A stretch of 14,276 bases of DNA from Sandaracinaceae bacterium (lineage in GTDB: Bacteria > Myxococcota_A > Polyangia > Polyangiales > Houyiibacteriaceae), in contig JAAZAH010000381.1 of the NCBI GenBank assembly GCA_012514415.1, forward strand, positions 1 to 14,276, written 5' to 3'. How positions within the stretch are numbered: position 1 is the stretch's first letter; every line of letters starts with the position of its first letter. Under the pieces are notes generated by a model, which saw only the letters and a list, made by a program, of their open reading frames with translations, had not been told where the DNA came from and did not search any database. A program made the translations under genes and the position numbers. This document shows positions 1 through 7,571 of the stretch, in pieces.

Positions 1-2
1 TC

Positions 3-260
3 ACGCCATTTCTAGAAAAGATGCGCGATGCGGCACTCGAGGCCGTTCAGGCGCTCAGCGAGCGATCTCTCGTCGAGGTTGCCGAAGAAGAGATGAGAAG
101 GCTCGCGTTCGATATGGCCAATGCTGCCGCAGAGGCGCGCTCCCCAAAGCAGATGATCGAGTTGATGACACGCGAGCTGGTCGACTCCGATCGCGTCGAA
201 GAAGTTTACGCAAGTGACGATGAGATCACGGATGTGCTTCAATCCCTGATGGGCGGCTGA
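3..260 (+). CDS. 3' end of an unidentified helical protein (5' end outside window)
   Basis: The frame is open to the left edge of the window: codons before the first ATG at 21 are also sense, so this is most likely the C-terminal part of a longer gene rather than a 79-residue protein starting at 21. The visible ~85 residues are rich in Glu, Ala, Arg and Leu with no glycines until the final Gly-Gly, and should be almost entirely alpha-helical. They lack cysteines, a signal peptide or a membrane segment. I recognise no family. Codon use (GAG, CTC, GCG, ATC) matches the other genes here. A candidate intrinsic terminator begins in the last codons, which supports this being a genuine gene end. The next gene starts ~350 bp later, so the two are probably not co-transcribed. 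Confidence 0.6.
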   Translation, partial: TPFLEKMRDAALEAVQALSERSLVEVAEEEMRRLAFDMANAAAEARSPKQMIELMTRELVDSDRVEEVYASDDEITDVLQSLMGG

Positions 261-313
261 TGCGCTCCCATCGGAGGGCGTCCAGAAGCGACTTTAGCCG
301 CCTTCATTTTTCT
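252..313 (+). terminator. Candidate intrinsic terminator after the left-edge gene
   Basis: The outer arms GGCGGCT (252-258) and AGCCGCC (296-302) are exact reverse complements. Inside them CGCTCC (264-269) can pair with the GGAGgGCG at 273-280, with one bulge. The 3' arm runs directly into a T-rich stretch, TTCATTTTTCT (303-313). The 37-nt enclosed region is longer than usual for a simple terminator and the T tract is interrupted, so confidence is moderate. Confidence 0.42.
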
Positions 314-608
314 CACCGTCTCGAAGATTAGCGCAAAGTTTCTTGTGTGATTTTGTGCGATGGTGGGCTCATGTTTCGCTCATTCATGCTCTGAGTCGCA
401 CACTGTATTTGATGTGCTTTATTACAATGTAGGAAGCCTAGAATAGGGCTGAAATTTGAACTGAGTTGAATAAAAACTCGTCGGCTAATCGATAGAATTT
501 ACGAGAGAATCGCAAAATGCGAGCTTTCTAGGGCTTGCGCAAAATGCGTACAGGACAAGGGATCGGTGGCGCCGGGGCACTTTCGCCTGCGGCTAGCCAA
601 AGAGGCCT
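261..608. other. AT-rich intergenic region before the glycosidase gene
   Basis: This stretch has no plausible coding frame and is clearly more AT-rich than its surroundings, as expected of a regulatory region. Apart from the terminator at its left end it holds a 7-bp inverted repeat TGTGCGA (354-360) / TCGCACA (396-402). It also holds two -10-like hexamers, TACAAT (423-428) and TAGAAT (493-498), neither with a convincing -35 at 16-18 bp. Two copies of the palindrome CGCAAAATGCG, listed separately, lie at 511-521 and 538-548. The last ~40 bp before the gene are again GC-rich, with a GGCTAGCC palindrome at 592-599 and an AAAGAGG ribosome-binding sequence at 599-605, only 3 nt from the ATG. Confidence 0.5.
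511..548. promoter_or_regulatory. Twin palindromic operator-like sites
   Basis: The 11-mer CGCAAAATGCG occurs twice, at 511-521 and 538-548, with start points 27 bp apart. Each copy is itself a perfect dyad (CGCA-AAA-TGCG). Related half-sites lie further upstream (GCGCAAA near 331, TTGTGCG at 353-359). Two identical dyads ~60-100 bp before a secreted hydrolase gene are what a dimeric regulator binding in tandem would need. No regulator gene sits beside them, so the protein is unknown. The inference that they control the glycosidase rests on position alone. Confidence 0.4.
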
Positions 609-2033
609 ATGAAAAAGCTCTCTCTATTCCCACTCCTCGCGCTTTTTGCGCTCCTTTTCGCCTGTGCGGAGGGTGATCCCACCCTCTCAAACAAACCCAA
701 TGACCCTGGACGAGGACACCTCGACGGCCCCGATCGGATCATCGATGAAGGAGAGGTTGTTCCGCCCGAGGCAGAGGAAGAATACGAGACGGGACTCCCC
801 GATCCCGACGAGATCCGCATCAACGATACCGTCCGCTTCCAAAAACTCGATGGCATCGGCGCCAACTCCTATGCATTCCCCTTCGTCAACGACAATGGAT
901 GGAATTTCGATGCCGTCAAAGATGTTTTCGACGAGCTCGACCTTCACTATATCCGCCTCGCTTCCTGGTTCGAGTTCTGGGAGCCAGAGCAGGGGGTTTA
1001 TGATCGCTCGGGGATCATCCGGGCTCACGATCTAGGCTTCGCGCAATACCTCGCGTCGAAGGACATCAAGGTCGAGCTCGGCGTTTGGAACGTTGCCGAC
1101 TGGATGCTCTCATCGACGAGCCCGCGGCGCATCAACCCGGACCGCTACCCGGCGCTCGGCGCGTCGATCGCGAGCTACGTGAACTACATGCGCGAAAATG
1201 GCGTGCCGATGGAGATCACCGAGGTTCAGAACGAACCCGGCATCGAAGCGCGCGTGATCTACAACTCGCCCGAGGATGTACGTGATGCTGCCAAGGCCCT
1301 GATTCGCGCTCTTGACGAAGCGGGTCTCGAGGACGTGATGATCCACGGTCCCAACTGGCATGCGCCGCTCGCTGCGGGCGATCGCGCTGCCGAGATCTGG
1401 CTCGAAGACGATGAGCTGCGCGAGAGGACCATCGCGCTCAGCTATCACACGTGGTGGGTCGATACCTTTGAGCGCTATGATGCGATCCGCCAGATCGCCG
1501 AGAAGTACGGCAAGCCTGTCTGGGCGACCGAGGTTGGTTTCTGCGCGCTTCCGGGCGGATGCAATAACGGCCACTACCTCCTTCCGGATACCTATGAGAC
1601 GGCCTTCGACTTCGCGATGAGTTATTACCGGGCGATCGCCTGGTCACGTGCGGAGCGTCTCTATCATTGGACGGTCCTTGGTCACGATCCGATCGTCGAG
1701 CCGGGGACGGGTCGCCGTTACCCGACCTTCTACGTGCTCAAGCATTTCGCCAACTACATCTCGCCGGGTTCGCGCTTCATCGAGACCGCATCGGGCGATC
1801 CCGAGGTGCTTTCCCTCGCGTTCCTCCATCCGAATGGCGATCGCACGGTGATTCTTATCAACCATGCCCGAAGCGAGACCAAGCGCGTTGCCATCACGGA
1901 TGTCCGCGGCACGGGGCTCGAAACCATCGAAGCGATGCTCACGACGCCTTCGGGCACCCGTGATCTCGACGCCCTCGACGCAGAATCGATCGAAATCCCC
2001 GCGCGCTCGGTGCTTAGCGTTCGCTTCGAGTGA
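609..2033 (+). CDS. Lipoprotein glycoside hydrolase, GH30-like (clan GH-A)
   Basis: A surface- or periplasm-facing lipoprotein predicted to cleave a beta-linked polysaccharide. The N-terminus (MKKLSLFPLL...) is a signal peptide ending in a lipobox LFAC with lipidation at Cys19. Residue +2 is Ala, not the Asp inner-membrane retention signal, so outer-membrane sorting is likely. An acidic linker (~20-70) precedes a TIM-barrel domain (~75-370). Its two expected glutamates are visible: acid/base Glu209 in QNEP and nucleophile Glu308 in WATEVGF, the clan GH-A pattern. Cys312 and Cys318 could form a disulfide. A C-terminal beta-sandwich (~375-474, with LHPNGDRTVILIN) is typical of GH30. GH5 or GH39 remain possible, and the substrate cannot be read from the sequence. 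The ATG at 609 is supported by the signal peptide and AAAGAGG at 599-605, though spacing is short. The following SNF2 gene has no obvious functional link. Confidence 0.75.
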   Translation: MKKLSLFPLLALFALLFACAEGDPTLSNKPNDPGRGHLDGPDRIIDEGEVVPPEAEEEYETGLPDPDEIRINDTVRFQKLDGIGANSYAFPFVNDNGWNFDAVKDVFDELDLHYIRLASWFEFWEPEQGVYDRSGIIRAHDLGFAQYLASKDIKVELGVWNVADWMLSSTSPRRINPDRYPALGASIASYVNYMRENGVPMEITEVQNEPGIEARVIYNSPEDVRDAAKALIRALDEAGLEDVMIHGPNWHAPLAAGDRAAEIWLEDDELRERTIALSYHTWWVDTFERYDAIRQIAEKYGKPVWATEVGFCALPGGCNNGHYLLPDTYETAFDFAMSYYRAIAWSRAERLYHWTVLGHDPIVEPGTGRRYPTFYVLKHFANYISPGSRFIETASGDPEVLSLAFLHPNGDRTVILINHARSETKRVAITDVRGTGLETIEAMLTTPSGTRDLDALDAESIEIPARSVLSVRFE

Positions 2034-2095
2034 GCCTCTTGATCGGATACGGGCCGAAGTTTAGCCGATAAACGATAAAGAAGACGCCGAAGGGA

Positions 2096-2123
2096 TTGAG
2101 CCTCGCGAAACTCCTGATAAGTA
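2096..2123 (+). promoter_or_regulatory. Weak sigma70-like promoter before the SNF2 gene
   Basis: TTGAGC (2096-2101) and TAAGTA (2118-2123) are separated by 16 bp. Transcription would then begin close to 2130, only a few bases before the GTG at 2133, giving a nearly leaderless message. This agrees with the lack of a recognisable Shine-Dalgarno sequence before that GTG. The hexamers match the consensus only partly, so this is tentative. Confidence 0.25.
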
Positions 2124-2132
2124 GAACTCTCT

Positions 2133-5100
2133 GTGGCTCAGCTACCCAGCTTGAAAGATCTCCTAGAGCGCGCCCGATCCATGGATCGGGAGGCGCTGCT
2201 CGGCGTCGCAATCAGCGATCTGGAGCGCTCGATCTCGGAGCAAGAGGTCGGGCGCATCGTCGCATACATCTCCAAGCAGCTGGAGCTTCCCTCGTTCGAG
2301 GACTTTCTCGCGAGCAATGAGGCGCAGCACGTGCTCGATAGTGCGCTAAGCGAGCGTGATCGCGCCTGGGTCATCCGCACGCTAAGCGAGCATATCGAAC
2401 GTGCCGAGGCGACCGGAAAGAAGGTCGCGATGAAACCGGTCGATCGGAACCTTGAGCCGGTTGGCCGAACGCCTCACGAAGTCGAAGAGTTTTGCGCCGA
2501 GCACGGCCTCCAATCCTTTCTTTATGAGCGCCGTTCTCGCTCGCTCTTTCCGTATCTTGCGGAGCGAAATTTTCGCGGAATGGATGAGCTTTCGCCGCTG
2601 GCGAGCCTTGGTGAGCTTCTTCACGGCAAGGGCCTTCCCGCGCGCATGAACAAGCGAAGCGCGGCGGCTCGTGAGATCTTTGACGCAGTCCGCGAGGCCA
2701 TAAGGGACGAACTCGAGCGACGGCGTCTCGAAGAGGCGATCCAAGAGGTCTCCGAGCAACGCCCCGAGGACGCTTCGCTAAAACGCTTCTCCGCGCGCAT
2801 CAAAGAGCTTCGGCATCTTTTTCTCACCGGGAGAAACGGCGACGCGCCCCTCCTTGAGGATCTCCGCACGCTCGAGCTTCAGGATGAAGGGCCGAGTCTT
2901 GTGGCCACCTTCGAAGCGCCTCGAATCCGCGGTGCGCGACCGCCCATCGAGACGCGCCTCATCCTCGCGGGGTTTGAAGACGGCTATCTGCGGACCCACT
3001 GCGATTGCGACGGTCCCTCGGAAGGGGTTGAAACCGAAGACGAGGGCTGCGCTCACCGCGTTCGCCTCCTTGGTGAGGCGCTCCTCATCGTCCACGACCC
3101 CAAGCACGCCCTTCATGAGAGCCTCGGGGAGACGCTCTCTGTCCCGACTTGGAAGCGCTTTCTCGAAGCCGCCGAAGAAGCCTTCGCGCTCCGCGCTCGC
3201 CCCGACGGGGAGCGCCGGGAGCGTATCGTGTTTCGTCTCGACCGAAAGACCAACGAGCCCCGCATTCAAATCGCGCTCCAGAAGCGGCTTCGAAGTGGTG
3301 CCTTCAGTTCGGGCGCACTCCTCGCCCCGGAAAAAGCCCTCGAGCGAGACGATCTCCTCGACGATAGCGATCTTCCCATCGTTGACGCGCTCCTCGGAGC
3401 TCAGGTCCAGCGACGCGTCCGGAGCGATGGACGTGCCGCCACGACCCGCGAGGCGGCAGCGCTCCGCGCGCTCGTCGGCCATCGTCGCGTCGTCGATGCC
3501 GACGACGCCGAGACCTTCATTCGCGTCGAATCTCATCCCCTCACCGTCGCCCTTGTCCCCGTCGGAGATCTCGTTCGCCTCGAATTCCGTCTTGGTGACC
3601 ACCCCCTTGATCCCGCCGAACTCGAGCTTGGCCAGCCGATTTTGCGGCACGACTCCGATCCACCTCGAAGTCTCGTCGGCGAGCTCGATCCGGCGCTCGC
3701 GCACCTCGTTCAAGCCGCACGCGATTATCCCGCCTATCTCCCTCGCGAGGCGCAAGACGCGCTTCTCGAAAAGCTCGTCTTGCTTCAGCCTGGGACGCGC
3801 CTTGAGATTCCTCGGTCAAGACGAGGCAAGGAAGCCCAAGGCGAACTGAACCTCTTTGTACGTCTCGACCCACTCGAAAGCGGTGGCCTTCGCATCGAGG
3901 TCTGTGTTCGTCCCTTTGAGGGTGGAGCCTCGTATCCCGCCGGGTTCGGACCCGGGACTGTGTATGGGCTGAGCGATGGAGAGCGTGCGTTCACCGAACG
4001 CGACCTTCGAGAAGAAGGCGCCGCACGGGAGCGTCTCCTCGCAGAGCTCAAGCTCCATGAAGCCGATAGCGACGGCCCCGCCGCGTTTCGCGTCCCCGAC
4101 CTCGAAGAAGCGCTCGCGCTGCTTGAGCGCATTGGCGAGCTCGGCGTGACGGCTGAGTGGCCCGAATCCGGCGCCTCCTTGCGCCTTCACCGGAACCTGA
4201 CGCGCGACGATCTTCGCGTCCGCATCAATTCCATTGGGAGGCTCCTCGGCGTCGATGGCGATGCCTCGGTCGATGAGGGTGGTCCCACCATTCCCCTCTC
4301 GGCGCTCATCGACGCCGTCAAGCGCGGGCGACGCTACGTCCGGCTCTCCGATGGCGGCTTTGCGCGCATCACCGAAGAGCTCCGCAAACTCGTCGATAAG
4401 ACGCGCGATCTCGTCTACGAAGGTGAGGAGGGCCTCGTCGCCGGCATTGCCTCGGCGGCCGCGCTCTCGAGCCTTTCCGACGAGGTGGGCGAGCTTCACG
4501 GCGATCGAGGCTTTCTTCGCCTACTCGAGCGTCTTCGTGACGCTCGAGAACGAGAGCCCGCGCTTCCCGATGGCCTAAGCGCCAGTCTCCGCCCCTATCA
4601 GATCGAAGGCTTCCGCTGGATGTCGAACCTTGCCTTGTGGGCAGGTGGAGGGATCCTCGCGGATGAGATGGGCCTCGGCAAGACGGTCCAGACCCTCGCT
4701 CTTCTTCTTGAGCATCGAGACGAAGGCCCCTCCCTTGTGGTCGCCCCCACGAGCGTCCTCGCCAACTGGGCGTCCGAGGCTGAGCGCTTTACCGAAGGCC
4801 TCGAGATCATCGTGCTACACGGGCGGGATCGTCGAAAACATCTCGAAGATGCGGGTCCGCGTACGCTCTTCATCACGAGCTATGATCTCCTCGTCCGTGA
4901 CATCGAGATCCTTGAAACCATCGAGTTTGCCGGGCTTATCCTCGACGAGGCGCAGAGCGTGAAGAACCCTCGAACGCAACGCGCGAAGGCGGCTGGGCGC
5001 ATCCACGCTTCATTCCGCTTTGCGCTCACGGGGACGCCCCTTGAGAACCACCTCGGCGAACTCTATTCGATCTTCGATCTCGTCACGCCTGGGCTCCTCG

Positions 5101-5984
5101 GGAGCACGCGCCATTTCCGCGATCATTATGCGCTACCCATCGAAAAGGTCGGCAATGAGGAGCGCCGTGCGGCACTCTTTGATGTGATCCGTCCCTTCCT
5201 TCTCCGGAGGACGAAGACCCTCGTCGCGCCCGAGCTCCCCGAAAAGATCGAGGTCATTCACCCTATCGAACTGAGCGATTCGGAGCGGCTCCTTTACGAG
5301 ACCGCGCGCCGCGAGATCCTCGAAGGCTTTGCCGAGAGCGACGAAAACGAGACCGAGCGCCGCTTCCAGATCCTCGCCGCGCTCACACGACTGCGTCGCT
5401 TGGTCTGCAATCCGCGGCTCGTCGATCCAAACTCGCGCGTTGCGTCCTCCAAGCTCGCCGCTTTCATCGAGCTCAGCCAAGAGCTCCTCGCCGACGGCCA
5501 TCGCGCCCTCGTCTTCAGCCAGTTTACGGGCCACCTCAAGCTCGTCCGTGAGCGCCTCGACGCGCTCGGCATCCCGACGCTTTATCTCGACGGATCGACT
5601 CCTCAAAAGCAGCGTGAGGGGCTCGTTGAAGCCTTCCAAAATCACGAAGCGCCGCTCTTTTTGATTTCGCTCAAAGCGGGCGGGACAGGGCTGAACCTCA
5701 CGGCGGCCGATTATGTCATCCACCTCGATCCGTGGTGGAATCCGGCGGCCGAGGATCAGGCGAGCGATCGAGCGCATCGCCTCGGGCGTGTCGATCCGGT
5801 GACGGTCATCCGCATCGTCGCTGAGGATACGATCGAGGAGGCCGTCCTCGCGCTTCATGAACGAAAGCGTGAGCTTGCCCAAGGCATCCTCGAAGGGACC
5901 GATATCGTCGGAACCATCAGCTCCGAGGAGCTCCTCGATCTCCTTCGCCACGGAACGAGCGAAGCGCGCCGGGAGCGCGCGTAG
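2133..5984 (+). CDS. SWIM zinc-finger SNF2-family DNA-dependent ATPase
   Basis: A large Swi2/Snf2 ATPase expected to translocate on double-stranded DNA and remodel DNA-protein complexes. The ATPase core fills the last third: PYQIEGFRWM (821-830), Walker A DEMGLGKT (844-851, Lys850), DEAQ box (938-941), motif III LTGTPLEN (965-972), motif V SLKAGGTGLN (1179-1188), and motif VI DQASDRAHRLGR (1208-1219) with its arginine fingers. Near the N-terminus Cys290-x-Cys292 ... Cys306-x-His308 forms a SWIM zinc finger, a known partner of bacterial SNF2 proteins. Residues ~320-800 hold no motif I can name; a bacterial SNF2-associated domain is likely in part. An in-frame TAA at 2118-2120 limits the start to GTG 2133 or later, and there is no clear ribosome-binding site. 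No nuclease, methylase or other defence partner lies beside it, so a housekeeping transcription or repair role (compare RapA) is as likely as a defence role. Confidence 0.9.
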   Translation: MAQLPSLKDLLERARSMDREALLGVAISDLERSISEQEVGRIVAYISKQLELPSFEDFLASNEAQHVLDSALSERDRAWVIRTLSEHIERAEATGKKVAMKPVDRNLEPVGRTPHEVEEFCAEHGLQSFLYERRSRSLFPYLAERNFRGMDELSPLASLGELLHGKGLPARMNKRSAAAREIFDAVREAIRDELERRRLEEAIQEVSEQRPEDASLKRFSARIKELRHLFLTGRNGDAPLLEDLRTLELQDEGPSLVATFEAPRIRGARPPIETRLILAGFEDGYLRTHCDCDGPSEGVETEDEGCAHRVRLLGEALLIVHDPKHALHESLGETLSVPTWKRFLEAAEEAFALRARPDGERRERIVFRLDRKTNEPRIQIALQKRLRSGAFSSGALLAPEKALERDDLLDDSDLPIVDALLGAQVQRRVRSDGRAATTREAAALRALVGHRRVVDADDAETFIRVESHPLTVALVPVGDLVRLEFRLGDHPLDPAELELGQPILRHDSDPPRSLVGELDPALAHLVQAARDYPAYLPREAQDALLEKLVLLQPGTRLEIPRSRRGKEAQGELNLFVRLDPLESGGLRIEVCVRPFEGGASYPAGFGPGTVYGLSDGERAFTERDLREEGAARERLLAELKLHEADSDGPAAFRVPDLEEALALLERIGELGVTAEWPESGASLRLHRNLTRDDLRVRINSIGRLLGVDGDASVDEGGPTIPLSALIDAVKRGRRYVRLSDGGFARITEELRKLVDKTRDLVYEGEEGLVAGIASAAALSSLSDEVGELHGDRGFLRLLERLRDAREREPALPDGLSASLRPYQIEGFRWMSNLALWAGGGILADEMGLGKTVQTLALLLEHRDEGPSLVVAPTSVLANWASEAERFTEGLEIIVLHGRDRRKHLEDAGPRTLFITSYDLLVRDIEILETIEFAGLILDEAQSVKNPRTQRAKAAGRIHASFRFALTGTPLENHLGELYSIFDLVTPGLLGSTRHFRDHYALPIEKVGNEERRAALFDVIRPFLLRRTKTLVAPELPEKIEVIHPIELSDSERLLYETARREILEGFAESDENETERRFQILAALTRLRRLVCNPRLVDPNSRVASSKLAAFIELSQELLADGHRALVFSQFTGHLKLVRERLDALGIPTLYLDGSTPQKQREGLVEAFQNHEAPLFLISLKAGGTGLNLTAADYVIHLDPWWNPAAEDQASDRAHRLGRVDPVTVIRIVAEDTIEEAVLALHERKRELAQGILEGTDIVGTISSEELLDLLRHGTSEARRERA

Positions 5985-6291
5985 GCACGCGGGCAGAAGC
6001 ACTCGGCCGCGTCGCCGCGGAGGCGCTCATAAAGAAACGAGCTCCTGCAGATCATGGCGTGGTATCCCCCCCGAAATACGCTCGCACCTCTTGCAGGAGC
6101 TCGTTTGAGATACCTTACGACCCCTTCATCGGGAACTTTCCCCCCTTAAGGTAAAATCGGGTGTAAAAATCGGATTCCCCTTAGGGGTGGAAGCCTTCGA
6201 GTGCATCTTTTTCACCTCCGACCGCCGCGCCGATCCTGCCGCTCTTGTAGCTTTTTTGCGTTCCGAGCGTCCGATTCGATATGCGCAAGGC
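5985..6291. other. Intergenic region between the SNF2 and LysM/MepA genes
   Basis: With the downstream gene started at its signal peptide, this is a ~307-bp gap. It contains the long inverted repeat listed separately. It also has a tandem pair GTAAAATCGG (6151-6160) and GTAAAAATCGG (6163-6173), a C/T-rich run (6137-6147), and a short CCCCTTAGGGG palindrome (6177-6187). TAAAAT (6152-6157) would serve as a good -10 element but has no matching -35. No ribosome-binding site of good spacing precedes the ATG at 6292: AAGG at 6287-6290 is only 1 nt from it. The frame stays open upstream as far as a GTG at 6187, but that stretch does not look like protein. Confidence 0.5.
6035..6106. repeat. Perfect 15-bp inverted repeat with 42-nt loop
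   Basis: AAACGAGCTCCTGCA (6035-6049) and TGCAGGAGCTCGTTT (6092-6106) are exact reverse complements. A G-U pair could extend the stem inward by one in RNA. The loop can itself fold: GCGTggTAT near 6057-6065 faces ATACGC at 6076-6081. It starts ~50 nt after the SNF2 stop codon. No T tract follows the 3' arm, so it is not a classical intrinsic terminator. It may be an mRNA 3' stabiliser, a Rho-type end, a structured RNA, or one copy of a dispersed repeat. Confidence 0.6.
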
Positions 6292-7467
6292 ATGCTCCTC
6301 TTTCATCGGCGTTTCCTCCCATTGGCGCTCATCCTCACGGCTCCCCTCGCCGCGAGCGCACAATCCGAACGCGAAGAGGTCTGGATCGTCCGCCCCGGAG
6401 ATCACCTGACGCGCATCGCGCGCGAAAATGAAGTGACGGTCGCCTCCTTGATGCGATGGAACGATCTCGAAAACGATCGCATCCGCGTTGGACAAGAGCT
6501 CATCATCCGCCGCGGCGGAGCGCTCGCCGCAACCGAGCAGCCAGCTCCGCCCCGCACGGACGGCCCCGTCCACAAGGTCAAGGCCGGTGAAAACCTCGGG
6601 CGCATCGCTCGTCGCTACGGAAAGAGCCTCGAAGAGGTCCTCCGCTGGAACCCCGAGATCGATCCCAATCGCATCCGTGTTGGACAAGCGATCCGCATCC
6701 CCGAGACCCGTCGGCGCATCGAACACACCGTCCGCCGAGGCGAGTCCATCCACGAGATCGCGGAGCGCTACGAGATCGAGGCCCGCGAGATCCGGCTCTG
6801 GAACGCCCGCGCCACCACCGCGCCCCTTCGCATGGGCGAGACGCTTGTGATCTTCTCGGACGCGCCCGAATCGCGCTCCGAATCCATCGGACTTCCCTAT
6901 CGCGGAAGTCTTGAAAATCCCGTGAAATTGCGGCCGCACCCGGGCTTTGTGATCCGCGATCTAAAGCGCGCCTACGGAACCGAGGAAACCATCGATTGGC
7001 TCCTCGAAGCCTTTGATGCGGTTGTGGACCGTCACGGGGCGAAGCCGAAAGTGCGGGTGCATGACATTAGCAACCCCAAAGGCGGCTTCATGCGCGGGCA
7101 CGCCTCGCATCAAAGCGGACGCGACGTCGATCTGAGCCTCTATCGAAAGCGCTGCTCGGGCGGCGTCTGTCCGTTTACTCCCGTGAGCGCCGATCAGCTC
7201 GATGTGGAGCGCCAATGGACGCTCCTAAGACATATGCTTGAGCGCGGCCGCGTGGAGGCGATCTTTCTCGATTATTCGCTCCAGAAGCCGCTCTACGAAG
7301 AGGCGAAGAGGCGGGGGGCGACCGAGGCGCAGCTTCGCCAGTGGTTTCAATATCCTCGTGGCCCCTCCAACCCTCACGGCCTCATCCGTCATTATCGAAA
7401 CCACCGCGATCACGCCCATATCCGCTTTGTCTGTCCAAAAACGGACAAAGAGTGCGTCGGCCGCTAG
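6292..7467 (+). CDS. mepA: Triple-LysM, MepA-type murein endopeptidase (peptidase M74)
   Basis: A secreted peptidoglycan hydrolase of 391 residues, predicted to cut D-alanyl-meso-diaminopimelate cross-links in the periplasm. The start at 6292 was chosen because it gives a clean signal peptide (MLLFHRRFLPLALILTAP...) with cleavage after Ala-Ser-Ala at residue 23. The upstream in-frame GTG at 6187 adds 35 residues that would bury this signal. Three LysM peptidoglycan-binding modules follow (~28-74, 92-138, 142-189), each ending near a GQ or GE motif. The C-terminal half (~195-385) is the MepA/LAS metallopeptidase: GHASHQSGRDVD gives His273 and Asp280, and DHAHIRF gives His374 and His376, matching the MepA zinc site. 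E. coli MepA lacks LysM modules, so this is a fusion in which LysM tethers the enzyme to the wall. It stands alone, ~100 bp before an unrelated gene. Confidence 0.85.
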   Translation: MLLFHRRFLPLALILTAPLAASAQSEREEVWIVRPGDHLTRIARENEVTVASLMRWNDLENDRIRVGQELIIRRGGALAATEQPAPPRTDGPVHKVKAGENLGRIARRYGKSLEEVLRWNPEIDPNRIRVGQAIRIPETRRRIEHTVRRGESIHEIAERYEIEAREIRLWNARATTAPLRMGETLVIFSDAPESRSESIGLPYRGSLENPVKLRPHPGFVIRDLKRAYGTEETIDWLLEAFDAVVDRHGAKPKVRVHDISNPKGGFMRGHASHQSGRDVDLSLYRKRCSGGVCPFTPVSADQLDVERQWTLLRHMLERGRVEAIFLDYSLQKPLYEEAKRRGATEAQLRQWFQYPRGPSNPHGLIRHYRNHRDHAHIRFVCPKTDKECVGR

Positions 7468-7571
7468 TGTAAAAATCAAGCGATTCTGATGGATTGCGGC
7501 GGGAACCTCTGGCCGAATTCGCGTGTCGGGATGCTTCCTTGCCGTTTTCATGATATGCGATCTTCCCTGCG

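Noticed and set aside
2778..3755. Long open frames antisense to or out of frame with the SNF2 gene (also 2854-3849 plus, 3816-4499 minus, 5133-6002 minus)
   Set aside because: They lie wholly or almost wholly inside a gene with unmistakable motifs. Their translations are low-complexity Arg/Ser/Ala- or Glu/Asp-rich sequence, the usual by-product of strong codon bias in GC-rich DNA.
2133..5984. SNF2 gene as part of a phage-defence island (DISARM or similar)
   Set aside because: No methylase, phospholipase D-type nuclease, DUF1998 protein or other expected partner lies on either side. The neighbours are a glycosidase and a murein hydrolase.
6187..6291. Upstream GTG start for the LysM/MepA gene
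   Set aside because: It adds 35 residues ahead of a clear signal peptide with an Ala-Ser-Ala cleavage site, which would stop export. The added stretch has no protein character.
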